Shown here in pieces: positions 43,078-55,870 of a stretch of 64,000 bases of DNA. A model generated the notes under the pieces. It made no database searches. It was not told the DNA's origin and was given only the letters and a program-made list of their open reading frames with translations. How positions within the stretch are numbered: the first letter of the stretch is position 1; every line of letters starts with the position of its first letter. Origin of the DNA: Diorhabda sublineata (lineage: Eukaryota; Arthropoda; Insecta; Coleoptera; Chrysomelidae); NCBI RefSeq assembly GCF_026230105.1, contig NC_079478.1, positions 32,937,653 to 33,001,652 of the forward strand, in the 5' to 3' direction. The position numbers and the translations under genes are program-made.

Positions 43078-43259
43078 TTCAGTGAAATATCATATTAATT
43101 TTCATAATTTTATTGATTATGTTTTTTATTCTTACAATCACACCATCTGATTGGGCGTTTTGTGTTATCTTCCTTAGATATTAAAGGTAAACTTTTAAAT
43201 TTTTTTATTTTTAGCTCTAGATTGAAGTTTTAATTGATAATTATTAAATTTGTGAATTA

Positions 43260-45034
43260 ATGACTAATAAAAGACTATTATCAAATATCGATAGCTACGT
43301 TGCAAAATCCTGTAAGTGCAAAAACTAAAAATGTGCTGCATATGTTTTATTTTATAAAATTCACATTTTATGTTTTATTTTTATTGCAAGCTTAAGACAA
43401 AGATGAAATGTTTTAAGTAAAATTTTTGGTTTTTACTTTTGTGAAATAAGATTTAAACTCAATTTCATAACTTATAGGTATTTACCTATAACTTACTTGG
43501 TTCTTACAGACTTTTGCCCTCATAGGAAAATGGGGAGTAGTTATGTAAAACAATCGAATTCATTGCAGGCTGTTGCTCCATGATTTTGAGATCTCTAACT
43601 TACAGGTTATTACAAAAGGTGATAGACAAAACATAGAACCTCAAAGGTTTCATTTGGTGATGTCAGAATGTGCAACGAGCCAACATTGACTAGTAAAGCG
43701 CAAAAACATATTTTCGAATAAGATTGTACTTACAGGCTTTTGTAATGTGGCTGTCGATATGTTCCAGTAAACTAACGTGCTGGAATACTGTGAATTTTGT
43801 GATAACCACTGTCCGTTATATAGAAAAACAAAAAAATAAATATATCCCCATCAGATCTCTCTTTTCGTTTTATTCTGGCCAATGGTCGTATGTTTTTCCT
43901 CTGTTCCATCCAGGACAGCAGACACAACTTCCAAAACCCCAGACCTGTAGAGGAGCAACTCCTATATCATGGCTAACTCCAACAAACATTTCTCTTATAA
44001 AAAAATCTCCCTTATCCTACCTAAAAATTATCAAACGAATCTTCCTCCCTCTCTCTCTATTTTCTTTGAAGTAGTTATTTTACTAAATCACCTTCATAAG
44101 AGAAGAAAGGAACTTTGTTAATCATTGTAAGTATCTGAATTCATAATTCTATATAAAATATCACTTCAAATGTCTGAATAGTATTTAATATTGTAGAAAG
44201 ACCAATTCAACTTCTTATTTGTGAATTTCTTGAGGTGAAAACAAGAATTGGAAAGGGAAGTGATGCAGCAGGTACCTTAAAAGCAGTGTTAAATTATCAA
44301 TATCAGGTTAGTTTAGTTATTCAACCAACAGTTGTCCAAACAATGGATATTATGGTATAGTAGAGGAAAATTTTGAGAAATTTAATCTGTTTCGGATCAC
44401 ATTACCCAGGGATAAAGGGCACAATGAGTTAAATGGCTGGGACACGTCTCCCAAATGAATAATTCCAAAATACCAAAAGGATTATTAAGAGCAGGGGAAA
44501 GAAAACAAAAGGAAGACCATGGAAGAAAGGGATATAAGAGGCACAGGACAGAAGTAAATCGAGAAACTTGGTAAAGAAAATCACACTGAAAATATGAAGA
44601 AAACTCTGAAGCCATGGGTCAGTGTGGATCTTTGGGTTTATGTAGTATCTAATATCTGGAAAAATGTTTGTCAAAGTTCAAAACTACTTTATTTAACCGA
44701 ATTTGTGACTTTTGATTATTTTAAAACTAATTTTTTGATCACCAATCAACGCTAAAAAATTATTTTGTGAGATTTTTACTCGATATAGTATTGTTGGTAT
44801 AACAACTATATTGTATAAAGATATCTTCAACTATTTCTGAGTTGGTTTTCGGGCTAAAAAGCTCCTTCCGAAAACCGTTTTCAGCTATTTGAATTTAAAA
44901 AAATGTATCTTGAAAAGATATATTTATAATAAAAAAACGATATATTTGTTTTGATTCAAGGTTGCTCAAAGTCAAGAAGTGATAACCTATTGATCTGATG
45001 TGCATATCTTTAGGTATCTGTCTTAAACTTTTAA
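43260..45034 (+). CDS. putative small gene, three exons, product unknown
   Basis: Possible exons 43260-43311 (ATG to a perfect cct|gtaagt donor), 44179-44306 (acceptor aatag, donor cag|gttagt) and 45014-45034 (acceptor tttag, stop TAA) join in frame to 66 residues: MTNKRLLSNIDSYVAKS..., then 'RPIQLLICEFLEVKTRIGKG' and 'SDAAGTLKAVLNYQYQ'. It lies between the STN1-like stop (183 bp upstream) and the arginase start (38 bp downstream), which is tight. The middle exon could instead begin at 44197 (acceptor ttgtag), but then the join to exon 1 makes a stop. I do not recognise the protein. Model uncertain. Confidence 0.3.
44410..44655 (+). mobile_element. LINE RT C-terminal fragment
   Basis: The + strand reads 'VKWLGHVSQMNNSKIPKGLL' then a Lys/Arg-rich tail, the end of LINE ORF2 ('RWLGHVxRMxxxRxPK'). 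Short and dead. Confidence 0.65.
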
Positions 45035-45071
45035 ATCTTTTTATTTAATTGTTCAATTTTGTTTTAAAATA

Positions 45072-48000
45072 ATGTTTAAGAAGATTACAACTGAATTTAA
45101 TTATGTTAAGCGACAATTTTCATCAGTTAAAAGTAAAATTGGTATAATAGGAGTACCTTTTGGTAAAGGCGCCTCTAAAACAGGAGCCAATAATGGACCT
45201 GAAGCGATAAGGACTGGAGGTTTATTTGAACAACTTTCTGGATTTTGTAAGTAAAATACTACTTAAATAATAAAAATAATATCTATATTCATACTAAAAG
45301 TAGTTCATTTGTACCTTTTACGAATTCTTAATAAATTATGGAAGTGATCATGTACTTCCAAAGATTTTACATGTAGTCAATTTTGAATTTCTTTTTACTT
45401 CCATGTTGGAAAATCTTAATTTCAATTTATTAAAATAAAACCAATTCCTTTATACGAGGAGTAAACATAAACTTGTCAAAATATTTTGTATATCATTAGA
45501 ATAGTTCCCAATGTACAGATAATGTAATTATGCACACTTTGTATATTAATAAAATAAACTTATTTTTTTAGATGACAAATCCCTGATACACGATTATGGA
45601 AATATAGCATACAAGGTTCTCGAAAGGCATAAATCAATTCCAAATATGAAAGAATACAATGAAATGGTATCATGTAATGAAGAGGTTTCTAGAAAAGTGG
45701 AAGAATTGCTACGAGATGATCATATCTGCTTAACACTAGGAGGAGATCATTCAATCGGTATGAATAAGCATATCCTGTTTCGAATATTCTGAGGTTATTA
45801 GTGTTGTGAAATGTGTTTAATGAAAAACAAAAGTAAATGTGTGATCTTCACCGTTATAGGTAAAACCCACTGCCAACATGCGAACGTTGGATTATGGATG
45901 GTTTATTCAACAGAAACAAGATTCCGCGACCCAAATGATTTCTTTTTACTTTAGATTAATTTTAAAAATAGTGATTTTGGTTGAACTATTGCACTAAGGC
46001 CCAAAATTTACTGATGAAAAACCAAAGTAAATGTGTGATCTCCATCGTTAAAGGTAAAACCACTGCCAACATGCAAACGTTGGATTGTGGATGACTTGTT
46101 TAACAGAAACGAGCCACTGTGACTCAAAGGAAATAATTCTTCTTCTTTTCTATTTGCCTTTTGTCTAAAGACATACAGCCGAGATCTGTGTTTGCTTGTA
46201 AACAGCTTGTTTGAAGATTGCACCGTGAGGTACGTCTTAAGACAAAGGGTAGCAGATATAGAATCTTCACGTCCTGTGGTGTATCCAGGACATTACACAG
46301 AGAGTTGCACAAGGAGAGTAGGTTAAAGAAAGAACTTTTTTTCTGAGAGTGAAAAAATACAGCTTTAGAAAGTAGCTCATATGAAAGTAAAAATATTCTC
46401 TACCATTCTACAACTATTATAAGCTATGCCATGCATTACAAAATTGGATATAAACGCCTATTGTCTATTCGTATCAGGTACTTGACTAAAAGCTCCACTG
46501 ACTTCGACCCTGGAACCAGAAGCAACGAATAAATATTAATAAGGACTTGATGATTTTCCTTAGCATTTATTTTATATAGATGTTGTGGAGTAGCCACAAT
46601 GTGTTAATTTCATTCTATTGATAAGATTACTCATAATAATTTCGTTTCTCAGCTGTATTTCTTTATGATTATGCATGTGTAGTACAGGGTATAACAAACA
46701 CTGCAACCCAAGTGATCTATTGCTGTGACACTAGGGGATGTTCAGTGGTTACCGAACTCTTTTTAAAAAGTTCAGTATATGGCTATAGCTGCCAGAGACG
46801 ATTATCTTCTATTTTATATGCTCTGGAGTTCTCATACTTCGAGAGAATGTGGATTTTTTCTTTTATGTAGCAGAATCTGCACATTGCATTATCTGTTAAA
46901 CCTAACGTCTCCATTAAGCAGCAATGCCCCTACAAAATTGTTTTTACTCAGATTAGTACATTAATTGGATTATATAAAGTAATCTATTTTCCATGTTAAG
47001 GTAGATAAGGTTAAATGGGTATTCAAATTAGTAGAATACAAAAGTTTACATTTTAATTTTCTCGTGAATAATTGATATTTTGGATTTGAAATTGAATGTA
47101 GAGTTAACATCAAAGTAAAAAAGTAACATCAAATTTGAAAATTACTGCGTATGGTTAGCTGTGTACTTATCTGCTATATTGTGACCAATTCAATGTTAGA
47201 AATCGTTTCACAAAGTTTCTCATTTAACAAAAGTTTTATCTTTGGCAAGAGCCAGTGGTCACTTGGTACAAAATCTGGTAAATAAGGTGGATATGGATAG
47301 ATGTCTTTTTCTAAATATATGGGAGTTTTTTCTTAACCGAGTTATCGAATAGACAACCATCTGTTTGACGAACTGGTTTGTCTACTTTTTAACACAATCT
47401 CTTCTGTTTTAAATTTAATTTTAAAAGCCAAATAAATTTCGCAAATGTTGATTTTTTATTTATGATTTGCAGCGGTAGGTACAGTAGATGGACACGTCAA
47501 AGCCAAAAAAGATATTTGCATTTTATGGATAGACGCGCATGCAGATTTAAATACAAATAAAACATCAGACAGTGGAAACATTCACGGCATGCCTTTGGCT
47601 ATTCTAGCGTCAGAATTATCCGACTACTGGCCTTACTTACCAGGTATGGATTGGCAGAAACCGGTAATATCTCTTAGAAATTTAGCTTATATAGGATTAA
47701 GATCGGTCGATCCATATGAGAGAATGGTCATAGATAAACTTGGTATAACTGCTTTTGGTATGGCCGACGTCGAAGAGCACGGAATACATTCTGTGGTTGA
47801 AATGGCTTTGAGAGCCATTGATCCCGATAAAACTAGATCAATACATGTTAGTTTTGATATCGATTCACTGGATACTTTGGAAGCGCCTAGTACTGGAACC
47901 TCCGGTAAGTTGTGATATTATTAACTTTAACCAAAATTTCCGGAACCTTCAATAATATTCATCATCAAGCCTTTTTTGATGTGGATTACTCCTCTATTTT

Positions 48001-48609
48001 TGTCTTCTCCAGTTCTTTATATTAAGTGCTATTATGTCCTCCTCTATTTCGTTTCTCCAAGTCTTTCTCGACCTGCCTCTTCTCCTTGGTTACAATGGGG
48101 TCCATTGCATTATCCTTTCTCTCGGTTCCTTTAAGTTCTTCTTCTTCCCTTTTGTTGATTACTGTTGTTTCCATCGCATAATTGATAATATTAATGATGA
48201 AAATTATCCACTGTCACTCACTATTACACAATCTTTATTTTCAAGTCACCGGGCTACCATAGAATGTTAAATTAACCTCTATATTATAATTTTATTAGCT
48301 TCTGTTCATAGTTCTCATTGATTTAAAATATTATTGATTGCTATTATTTCACTTACAGTTCGCGGGGGTTTAACATTAAGAGAAGGAATTCACCTTATGG
48401 AAATGGTATATGATACAGGTAGATTAAGTGCAATGGATCTAGTAGAAGTTAATCCAGATCTAGGAAGCGAGCAAGATGTTAAAAAAACTGTAGATGCTGC
48501 AATTCAATTAATATCGGCTGCATTTGGAAATAACCGGCGAGGGATGAAACTTAAAAATGCTACATTGCCTTTACAAACATTCCCTCCAACACGACCTCCA
48601 ATAATGTGA
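45072..48609 (+). CDS. Arg: arginase, complete, 4 exons
   Basis: Exons: 45072-45246, 45572-45757, 47473-47904, 48359-48609; 1044 nt, 347 residues, phases consistent. It hydrolyses L-arginine to ornithine and urea with a binuclear manganese centre. Metal ligands are all present: GGDHS near 113-118, DAHAD at 141-145, and SFDIDSLD at 247-254. 'NIHGMPLA' and 'APSTGTSVRGGLTLREG' are the usual flanking motifs. The N-terminus (MFKKITTEFNYVKRQFSSVK) is basic and Ser-rich and may be a mitochondrial presequence, which would suit the single insect enzyme feeding proline and polyamine synthesis. In SFDIDSLD the usual following Pro is Thr. A long 3' UTR is possible; AAATAAATC near 49261 is one candidate signal. 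Confidence 0.96.
45815..46140. repeat. tandem duplication in arginase intron, period about 188 bp
   Basis: Two units share 'aagtaaatgtgtgatct.ca', 'cgttataggtaaaaccca', 'ctgccaacatgc.aacgttg', 'gattatggatg', and 'caacagaaac.ag'. Non-coding. Confidence 0.75.
47955..48170 (-). mobile_element. LINE RT C-terminal fragment
   Basis: The reverse strand reads 'EKRQVEKDLEKRNRGGHNS' in one frame and 'KRRGRSRKTWRNEIEED' in another, the basic 'RRxGRxRxxWxxxIxxD' end of LINE ORF2. It lies in the last arginase intron. Confidence 0.6.
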
Positions 48610-48619
48610 GCAACCATGA

Positions 48620-50220
48620 TGTAATGACTTTCCGAGGGAAATACAACTGCAAATGTAAATACTAGCTATCTGTACTTGGTACAATAATCGATCCATTCAA
48701 AAATTGATCAAGTTTGTTTATTAGAACTAGGTATATGTGGAGTACTTTGAGTAACATGTTGAATTGAGTTTTTGGCTAGACTTTGAGCAGGCAAATTTAG
48801 TACTGGATTTCTTTCGTACAATTTTCGCCATAGGTTGTCGAGCATTATACAATATATGGCTGCCAAACTTCTCATATGCACCTATCGGCTGTCATAACCA
48901 AGTCAAAATTTACACTTCCCCATCCCATTACTGAACTGAACTAACTTATTGTAAAAAATAGTTTTGGAAGAAATGTCAATTTTTATGTTGTTAGTGGCAG
49001 AATAGGAAAAAGGCAACGCAACTTCTTATTGTTTTCTACTTAGACTTACTTCACGTTCCCTTTTAATTTTCACAAAAGTAACTTTTATGTTTTGGTTTTT
49101 CCTTTTTTTTATTGTGTTGACTCAGTTGAAATTTTAGGAACCGCCACTATACAAATATTCACATTTGCATTACCTGTGTATGTATGTATATATCAAGCAT
49201 TACAAAGTAATTATTACAAAGATTTTTTCAACCACTATAATATCATCTTGTAAATGTACTAAATAAATCAAACTATTTTACTGATCTTTGGAGATCACCT
49301 CAAATTCCAATAACCCTGTGACCTACCATCCTGAACTAAAATAATAGTTCTCAGATATTGAAATTTTAAAATTACCAGTTGGTTAGAAACATCAAAAATT
49401 TATAATAATTTTATACCCATTTATGCAAACTAGTTAAATTTGAGCAGTATTATATCTTGAGTGAACCCGAATGTAAATTTTCAAATCTCTCAATTAGGCT
49501 AAAATCTCCCACTTGAGAGAATATTGGATTTTCTGGTTTTATGCACCTTTTTTTTGGTTAGGAGTATATCAAAAAGATAAAAATAATAGAATTAGAAAAG
49601 AATAATCCAAAAATATACCATTTTTCAACCCTTGTATCCCTCTGAAATGTGCTTAAAATTCAAAACGTGCTAGATTATTTTTATGCTAAATTAATTACCA
49701 TATTAAAAAACTATCTATAGTCTATCTATCTAAAAAATTTATCAAACAGCAAAGGTCATCAATATTTTTCCATGTATGACTATTATACCAGTGACTGTAT
49801 ATAAAACTAGTAATTGTTGTTAGTACAAAACTGTAAATTGTATTATTAATAAAAATTATTTTAGTTGAATTCTTTCTATCTTTTATCTGACCTTTTAACC
49901 TTTCCTATTTTATCCCCTCTGCAAATAGGCGCAAATCGTGGTCAAAATTATATTTGCACATTTTTATGATGAATTTGTTGAAAATATAACTTTGATCTAA
50001 TGCCCAATACACATGGAGAAATTAACAAGAAACTAAACTCAAAAGTGACTGAAGTCACGAACTGTTTGTCACCTGATTAGTGACATGTATCTGCACACAT
50101 AGCAGACTTAATTGTGACGGCATCTGACTGACTCAAAAGTAAATAGTTCATTTTGCTTTATAACAGCTTGAAGTAATTAAAATTTGCAACAATTTTGAGC
50201 TTTCCAGACTTTTTTCTAAA
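48620..50220. other. arginase downstream region, nothing recognised
   Basis: AT-rich, with no convincing frame on either strand. A 'ttgaaattt..ggaaccg' string at about 49129 also occurs at about 40590, so some unclassified repeat is probably present. Confidence 0.4.
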
Positions 50221-50229
50221 TAAACAATG

Positions 50230-50620
50230 ATTGTATTAGAACATATTTATTTCCTTATTCTAACAAGGAGCTATTCTATCCTCTTTTTAAGTTCATCTAT
50301 AAAAAATAAATTACCTCAGCGGCGAACCAAACAATTCAATTTTAACTTCATTTGCAAATATCCATCTTTGGAATATTGCTCTCATATTTGGAGCTCGGCT
50401 CCCAAGCATACCCTGAAGAGGTTCGACTCAATACAGAAGAGAACAATTCGATTTATAGACGATTCAGAGTTGATTAGAAACTTGGGCAGCTTAAAGTTTG
50501 GAAGAAAGTTGCTGACCTGACTCTTATTTTACCGATACTACCAGGGCAAATTACTGGATATCAACTGAAACATACCCAGTAGCTTGACTGATATTTACTG
50601 GATGTTTTCAAACAGTTTTT
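50230..50620 (+). mobile_element. LINE RT C-terminal fragment
   Basis: The + strand reads 'YPSLEYCSHIWSSAPKHTLK' then 'RFDSIQKRTIRFIDDSEL', the conserved end block of jockey/CR1-like LINEs ('LEYCSHIWxxAPxxxLxxLDxIQxRAxRLI'). The frame breaks after 50520. Probably the same family as 32200-32790. Confidence 0.8.
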
Positions 50621-50761
50621 TTCTGTAAAATGCTTCTCACAAACAAATATTGTTATCTCCAATTAAAAAAAAATTCAACACATTCATGTTCATAAATAAA
50701 TATTATAATTCAATGAAAAGAACAAAATTTTTAAATATAACACCATCCATTATCTATTACA

Positions 50762-53700
50762 TTATTTAGGTCCAATCATTTCAGACGGTTTCACCCATTC
50801 GTCAAACTGTTGTTCTGTAAGTATTCCCAATTTCACAGCGGTTTTCTTCAAAGTTGAATTTTCTTTGTGAGCCGTCTTGGCAATCAGAGCGGCTTTATCA
50901 TATCCAATATGGGGATTCAATGCCGTAACCAACATCAAACTTTCGTTCAATAATTTATCTATTCTTTCAGTATTTGCTTTAATTCCATCGACGCAATTCT
51001 TGGTGAAGCATTTGGTACTATCACCTAATAGTCTTATCGACCTAAGTACGTTGGATACAATCATAGGCTTGAAAACGTTAAGTTCAAAGTGACCGTTAGC
51101 ACCACCGATGGTAACAGCAACGTGGTTACCCATTACTTGAGCCGCAACCATTGTAATAGCTTCACACTGAGTAGGATTGACTTTTCCCGGCATAATAGAA
51201 CTACCTGGTTCATTTTCGGGAAGAGAGAGTTCTCCTAAACCACAACGGGGACCAGATGCTAAAAATCTACGAGGAAAATAATCAGTTTACTTGTTCGATT
51301 AATATTCTTAATTTTCACCTAATATCATTGGCGATTTTCATTAGAGATACAGCTATGACATTCAAAGCTCCAGATACCTCGACCATTGCATCACGAGCAG
51401 CTAGCGCTTCAAATTTATTTGGTGCGGAAGTGAAAGGTAAACCAGTCAATTCCGAGATTTTCGCGGCACATTTTTCAGCAAAACCTTTTCTTGTATTCAA
51501 ACCAGTACCGACAGCAGTACCTCCCAAAGCCAGCATTCTTACCCTGCCAAAAAAAATTATAATGAATTCTGGTACTACAAGATGTTGATACTGAAAGACA
51601 AAACTAGCAGTTTTAAAAAAGACAAATGAAATTTTGAAATCAGTACAACAGTTGGATAACAGACCGATGAGACAATGTTCTTTGGTATGATAAATCAAAG
51701 TATAAAATTTGTGAATCCAAGAGATATGTGTTTATACGAGGGTGCATCAAAAGGCCTGATTTTCCAATGAAATATACGTTTTAGAATAAACAAATCTATT
51801 TTTAATTCAATTTCTGTCTTTGGACATTTTTTTTTTCGTTTCTCCTATTTTCTTTTATTCCTTTTATAATATAGAATTTGTCGAATTAATCAAAATAAAT
51901 AGGTTCTTTTTGTAAGATGATCTCATCACTAGAGTTATATCTCTTCCAGCTGAGCTATTTCTTCAGGTTTGCAACCAAGACATAATTAAGTTCAAATTTG
52001 AAGAAACGAGCAGATCAGAGAACAGTTCTTAGTAGAAACCATGGATTTTTGTTACCGAAACTGCATATTTCTGCACTCTGGCATTATTCTACTGCAAGAG
52101 AATTTCTTGGCCAATTGTAATCACCTTTTGAAGGTGATCAATGTAGTTGTGAAAGTCAAGTCAAGCTGATAAATTCACCTTATCTCTTTTTGGTGTCAAT
52201 TTAAGGCGAGGAAGTAACTGTTTTGACTACTACTTGATATCTGGTGCATTGTGATGGATTCATGTTTCGTCCAGGGTTAAGAAATAACTTCCTACATATT
52301 GCAATTAATCCTGTGACGTTGTAACATGATTATATTTGTGGTTGGTGGTTGACCTAGCAATCATCTTGCGGAAAGTTCATACTCAAAAGTAATTATTCAA
52401 TATTGGAACCATTGAGTCGAGTAAGATTTCTATTGGTTTCGCCCTTTTAATCTACGTTCTACCAACGCCATATTGTGAATTATTTTGGGTGTACAGACTT
52501 CAATTGGGCATCTTCCATGTTTGGATGAAATTGAGTAAACAACTTTTTATCATTGAGATTGATGATGTATGTATCAAGTTTAGCCTTATCTGTCTATACA
52601 AACTAAATGACGCAGCTTGTTCAAATTTCCTCTCCTTTTGAGAGGAGCCCTGTTGTTGCGGTCTCATTAACCCACCATCGTATGAAGAGATTTCAGAAGT
52701 ATGTACAATAATCTACCATCATATGTGATGATATAATTCATAGTTTAATATCCCCTGAACTTGGTCATTGATTCTGGAACTATCTGAAAGGATAATGATC
52801 CTTTGTTATAATTATTCTGGAGCATTTTACACTGAACTTGATAAAAAGGGGGTGAATTTTATAAAATGACCAGAACTTATATGAAGTATTAATTAAAAAA
52901 CATTTAGAAATGGAAGGAAAAGGATTTTATTTCACGGAAATAAAATTTTAAATGTTTTTATCTTGAAAAGTAGAAATACTGACCTTGGTAATGTAGCATT
53001 AATTCTATCAATTGCGAAAGCCATCTGTTGTGTGTAACCACTAAATTCTTGACCCAAAGTTAACGGTACGGCATCTTGTGTATGTGTCCTCCCTATTTTT
53101 ATTATATCTTTAAATTCTTTGGATTTTTTGTCTAGTCCTTCGTGTAAAGCTTTTAATCCCGGTAACAAAGTGTGTTCAATTTCAACGGCAACGGCAATGT
53201 GCATAGCTGTAGGGAAAGTGTCGTTGCTGCTCTGACTCTTATTTACGTGGTCATTTGGATGGACAGGATCTTTTGAACCAAGTTTACCTCCCAATATTTC
53301 TAAAACAAAAAACTGCTATAAAATTTGTATTATTAATTCTCTCTAAAGAGTAAACAATTTTTAATGTAATATATAATGTGTACTATGTGGTGGAAGTCAA
53401 CTGAATGATGAATTGGTAGGGGAAGACCAATTCAGTGACCAGCTGAATCTCTAGATTTAACTCAAGTTGATTTTTTCTATGAGGAGATTTGAATAATGAA
53501 GTATATCTAAAATACCTGCCACTACAAGAAGTCCATGAAAATTAGAATTGGGTATTTGTAATACATTCAATAGCATCCAGGAATTGGCCACAATAAAAAA
53601 TTTGTAATCAATGAAATTTCTGTTTGTCTATATTTATTTTTTAGATAGGGCGACATTCTGAACAAATGATTATTTAAATTGACACAATTTTTATTATTAA

Positions 53701-55432
53701 ACATTTTTGGGGATAGAGTGCTCAGTGATGTCTATTTAGACAGCTGTCTACTGTATTGAAATACCTCAGAAAATGTGATTTCTACATAATGGGGCTATAA
53801 TACATCAGTATCCATAAAGCCATTCAGTTGATAAATTTTCAGAACGATGGATTGGTAGAGGAGGACAAATTCTATATTGTCTATATTTATTTCTATATTT
53901 ATATATATTTATTTTATACACGTGGTGACATTCTGGACAAATGGTGGTTTAAATTGACACAAATTTCATGTTTATTACTACTTATTAAACAAAATAAAGT
54001 CATTCAGTTGATAAATTTTCAGAACGATGGATTGGTAGTGAAGGACCAATTCAGGAGTCAGCTGAGTCTCTAGATTTGACTAGTTGATTTTTTCTATGAG
54101 GGTATTTGAATAATGAAGTATATCTAAAATACCTGTCACTACAAGAAGTACCCGAAAATTAGAATTAGGTATTTAGAATACATTGAAGAGCATCCAGGAA
54201 ATGGCCACATTCAAAATTTTGTAATCAAAGACATTTCTTGTTTGTCTATTATTATTATCTATGTTTATTATTTCTTATGAAACAAAATATTCTTCATGAG
54301 GTTTTATTATTGTTATTATGCGACATTTTTAGGGAAAGAGGCAACAGTGATGTCATTTTAGACTTTCTGGATAATCAGATAGCTCTACTGTATTGAAATA
54401 TCTCAGCAAATGTGACTTCTACATAAAGGGGCACTAATACATAAGACAAATTCAGTGGCCAGCTGTATTTCTAGATCTACTTCAAGTTGACTTTTTTCTA
54501 TCTCACTCACTATAATAACGTATGAAAATTAGAGTTAAATATTTGGAATTGGAAACTTTTTTTTACATTCATTTTAAGAGCAACTAGGAATTGGCCACAA
54601 TCAAAAATTTGTAATTAAAAAACTTTCTCGTTTGTCCATATTTATTTTATACACATGGTGTCTTCTGTACAAAGGTTCATGAAAATAAGAATTAAGTATT
54701 TGGAATTGAAAACTTTTTTGATATTTATTTCAAGAACAACCAGGAATTGGATACAACCAAAAATTTGTAATCAAAGAAATTTCTGTTTGTCTATATTTAT
54801 TTTTTAGATGGGGAGACATTCTGGACAAATAGTGATTGTTTATATTATTTATTATACAAAAAAGTCTTTGTTGGGTAGTATTACTGAAGTTTATATTAAT
54901 AGACCAAAATTTTTGAGGAGACAGTCCACAGTGGTGTCTATTTAGACTTTCTGAAGAATCAGTGGCATGTACTTATTGAATTACCTCAGCAAATGTATGT
55001 ATCAATTTATAGAATGATGTATTGCTAGGGGAGGACTAATTCAGTGGCCAGCGGGGGGTGGGATACTTAAAAAATGAATTCAGCAAAATTTGTATGAAAT
55101 GGTTTTCTTATAGGTTTTACTTATAATTGGAATTTTCAGTTATTTCATCTTTTATTTTATTTGCAATTATTATGAAACAATATAGACAAAAAAATCTAAA
55201 CTAACATACCTATGGCCCGGTTACTTATAACTTCATTAGTATTCATGTTAGTCTGGGTACCAGATCCAGTTTGCCAGATAACGAGAGGAAAATGATCACA
55301 ATATAATTTTCCCGAAATAACATCATCTGCAGCTTTCACAATGGCATCGGCTACTTTGGGATCTAGGCCATAGTCCTTGTTCACTATTGCTGCTGCCTTT
55401 TTCAAAATACCCATTGCTGTTATGACGGGATA
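50762..55432 (-). CDS. FH: fumarate hydratase (class II), last four exons, 5' end not found
   Basis: Exons in gene order: 55432-55210, 53299-52984, 51543-51319, 51266-50762; 1269 nt, 422 residues, all phases fitting. It converts fumarate to malate in the TCA cycle. Family landmarks in order: '[20 protein letters not shown]'; '[20 protein letters not shown]'; '[16 protein letters not shown]'; '[10 protein letters not shown]'; the signature '[13 protein letters not shown]'; and the C-terminal '[17 protein letters not shown]'. The first exon seen starts in phase 0 at '[15 protein letters not shown]'. About 85 N-terminal residues, including the presequence and 'YGAQT' segment, are missing. I scanned the reverse strand to 64000 without finding them, so the 5' exons are probably beyond the right edge. 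Introns hold a mariner (51.7-52.6 kb) and a tandem transposase array (53.4-55.1 kb). Confidence 0.95.
51725..52560 (-). mobile_element. mariner transposase remnant
   Basis: The reverse strand reads '[16 protein letters not shown]' (helix-turn-helix linker), then '[19 protein letters not shown]', the mariner first-Asp block ('FVTxDETWIHHYTPExK'). The end near 51731 ('tatacgagggtgcatcaaaa') looks like a mariner inverted repeat. Many stops; inactive. Confidence 0.75.
53395..55065 (+). repeat. tandem array of a truncated mariner-type transposase end
   Basis: Diverged units start near 53397, 53824, 54001, 54445 and 55002. Shared blocks are 'gataaattttcagaacgatg', 'attggtag.ggagga', 'tca.gttgattttttctatg', 'atctaaaatacctg', 'caggaattggccacaa' and 'tttctgtttgtctatatt'. 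Read on the + strand, the unit gives '[11 protein letters not shown]' and '[14 protein letters not shown]', matching the 'FPNRWIGRxGP' and 'SPDLTPLDFFLWG' blocks of a Tc1/mariner-superfamily transposase. So it is the 3' half of a transposon repeated in tandem, all copies dead, within fumarase intron 1. Confidence 0.7.
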
Positions 55433-55679
55433 CTGCAGGAAATTAATTACCATTAACAAAATATGAGAAATCTAGTAGTTTAGACTACTTTAACTGCTTA
55501 AAATAATATAATTTTACCATTGTGGAAATCTCATACCGCTTGTTTTTTAAATGTACATTTTGTTGAAATTAAATTGCAAAAAAAGCAAATCAAACAAACA
55601 GAGAAACTTGTGACTGGACTGTATAATTTATTTTATATTATCAAATGAAGAGTACTGATTGTGAAGTTCTTTTAAATTT

Positions 55680-55870
55680 GATCGTGCCGTACTTGACAAG
55701 GCTTAGTGTTAACAAGCTAACAGTCTACATCATATCTAAGCGCTTAACACATCCCAAATATATTCTATGAGGATTAGATCGGGTTTGAATGGTGGTCTAT
55801 TCGTGTTTGGATCCTCCAAATGCACCTTTAAGTGTTAAAACTTTCCTAAAGATATTACAAAATCTACTTT
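55680..55870 (-). mobile_element. Tc1-like transposase fragment
   Basis: The reverse strand reads 'PPFKPDLILIEYIWDVL', the third-acidic-residue block of Tc1 elements ('SPDLNPIEHxWDxL'). Only this short piece is recognisable. Confidence 0.65.
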
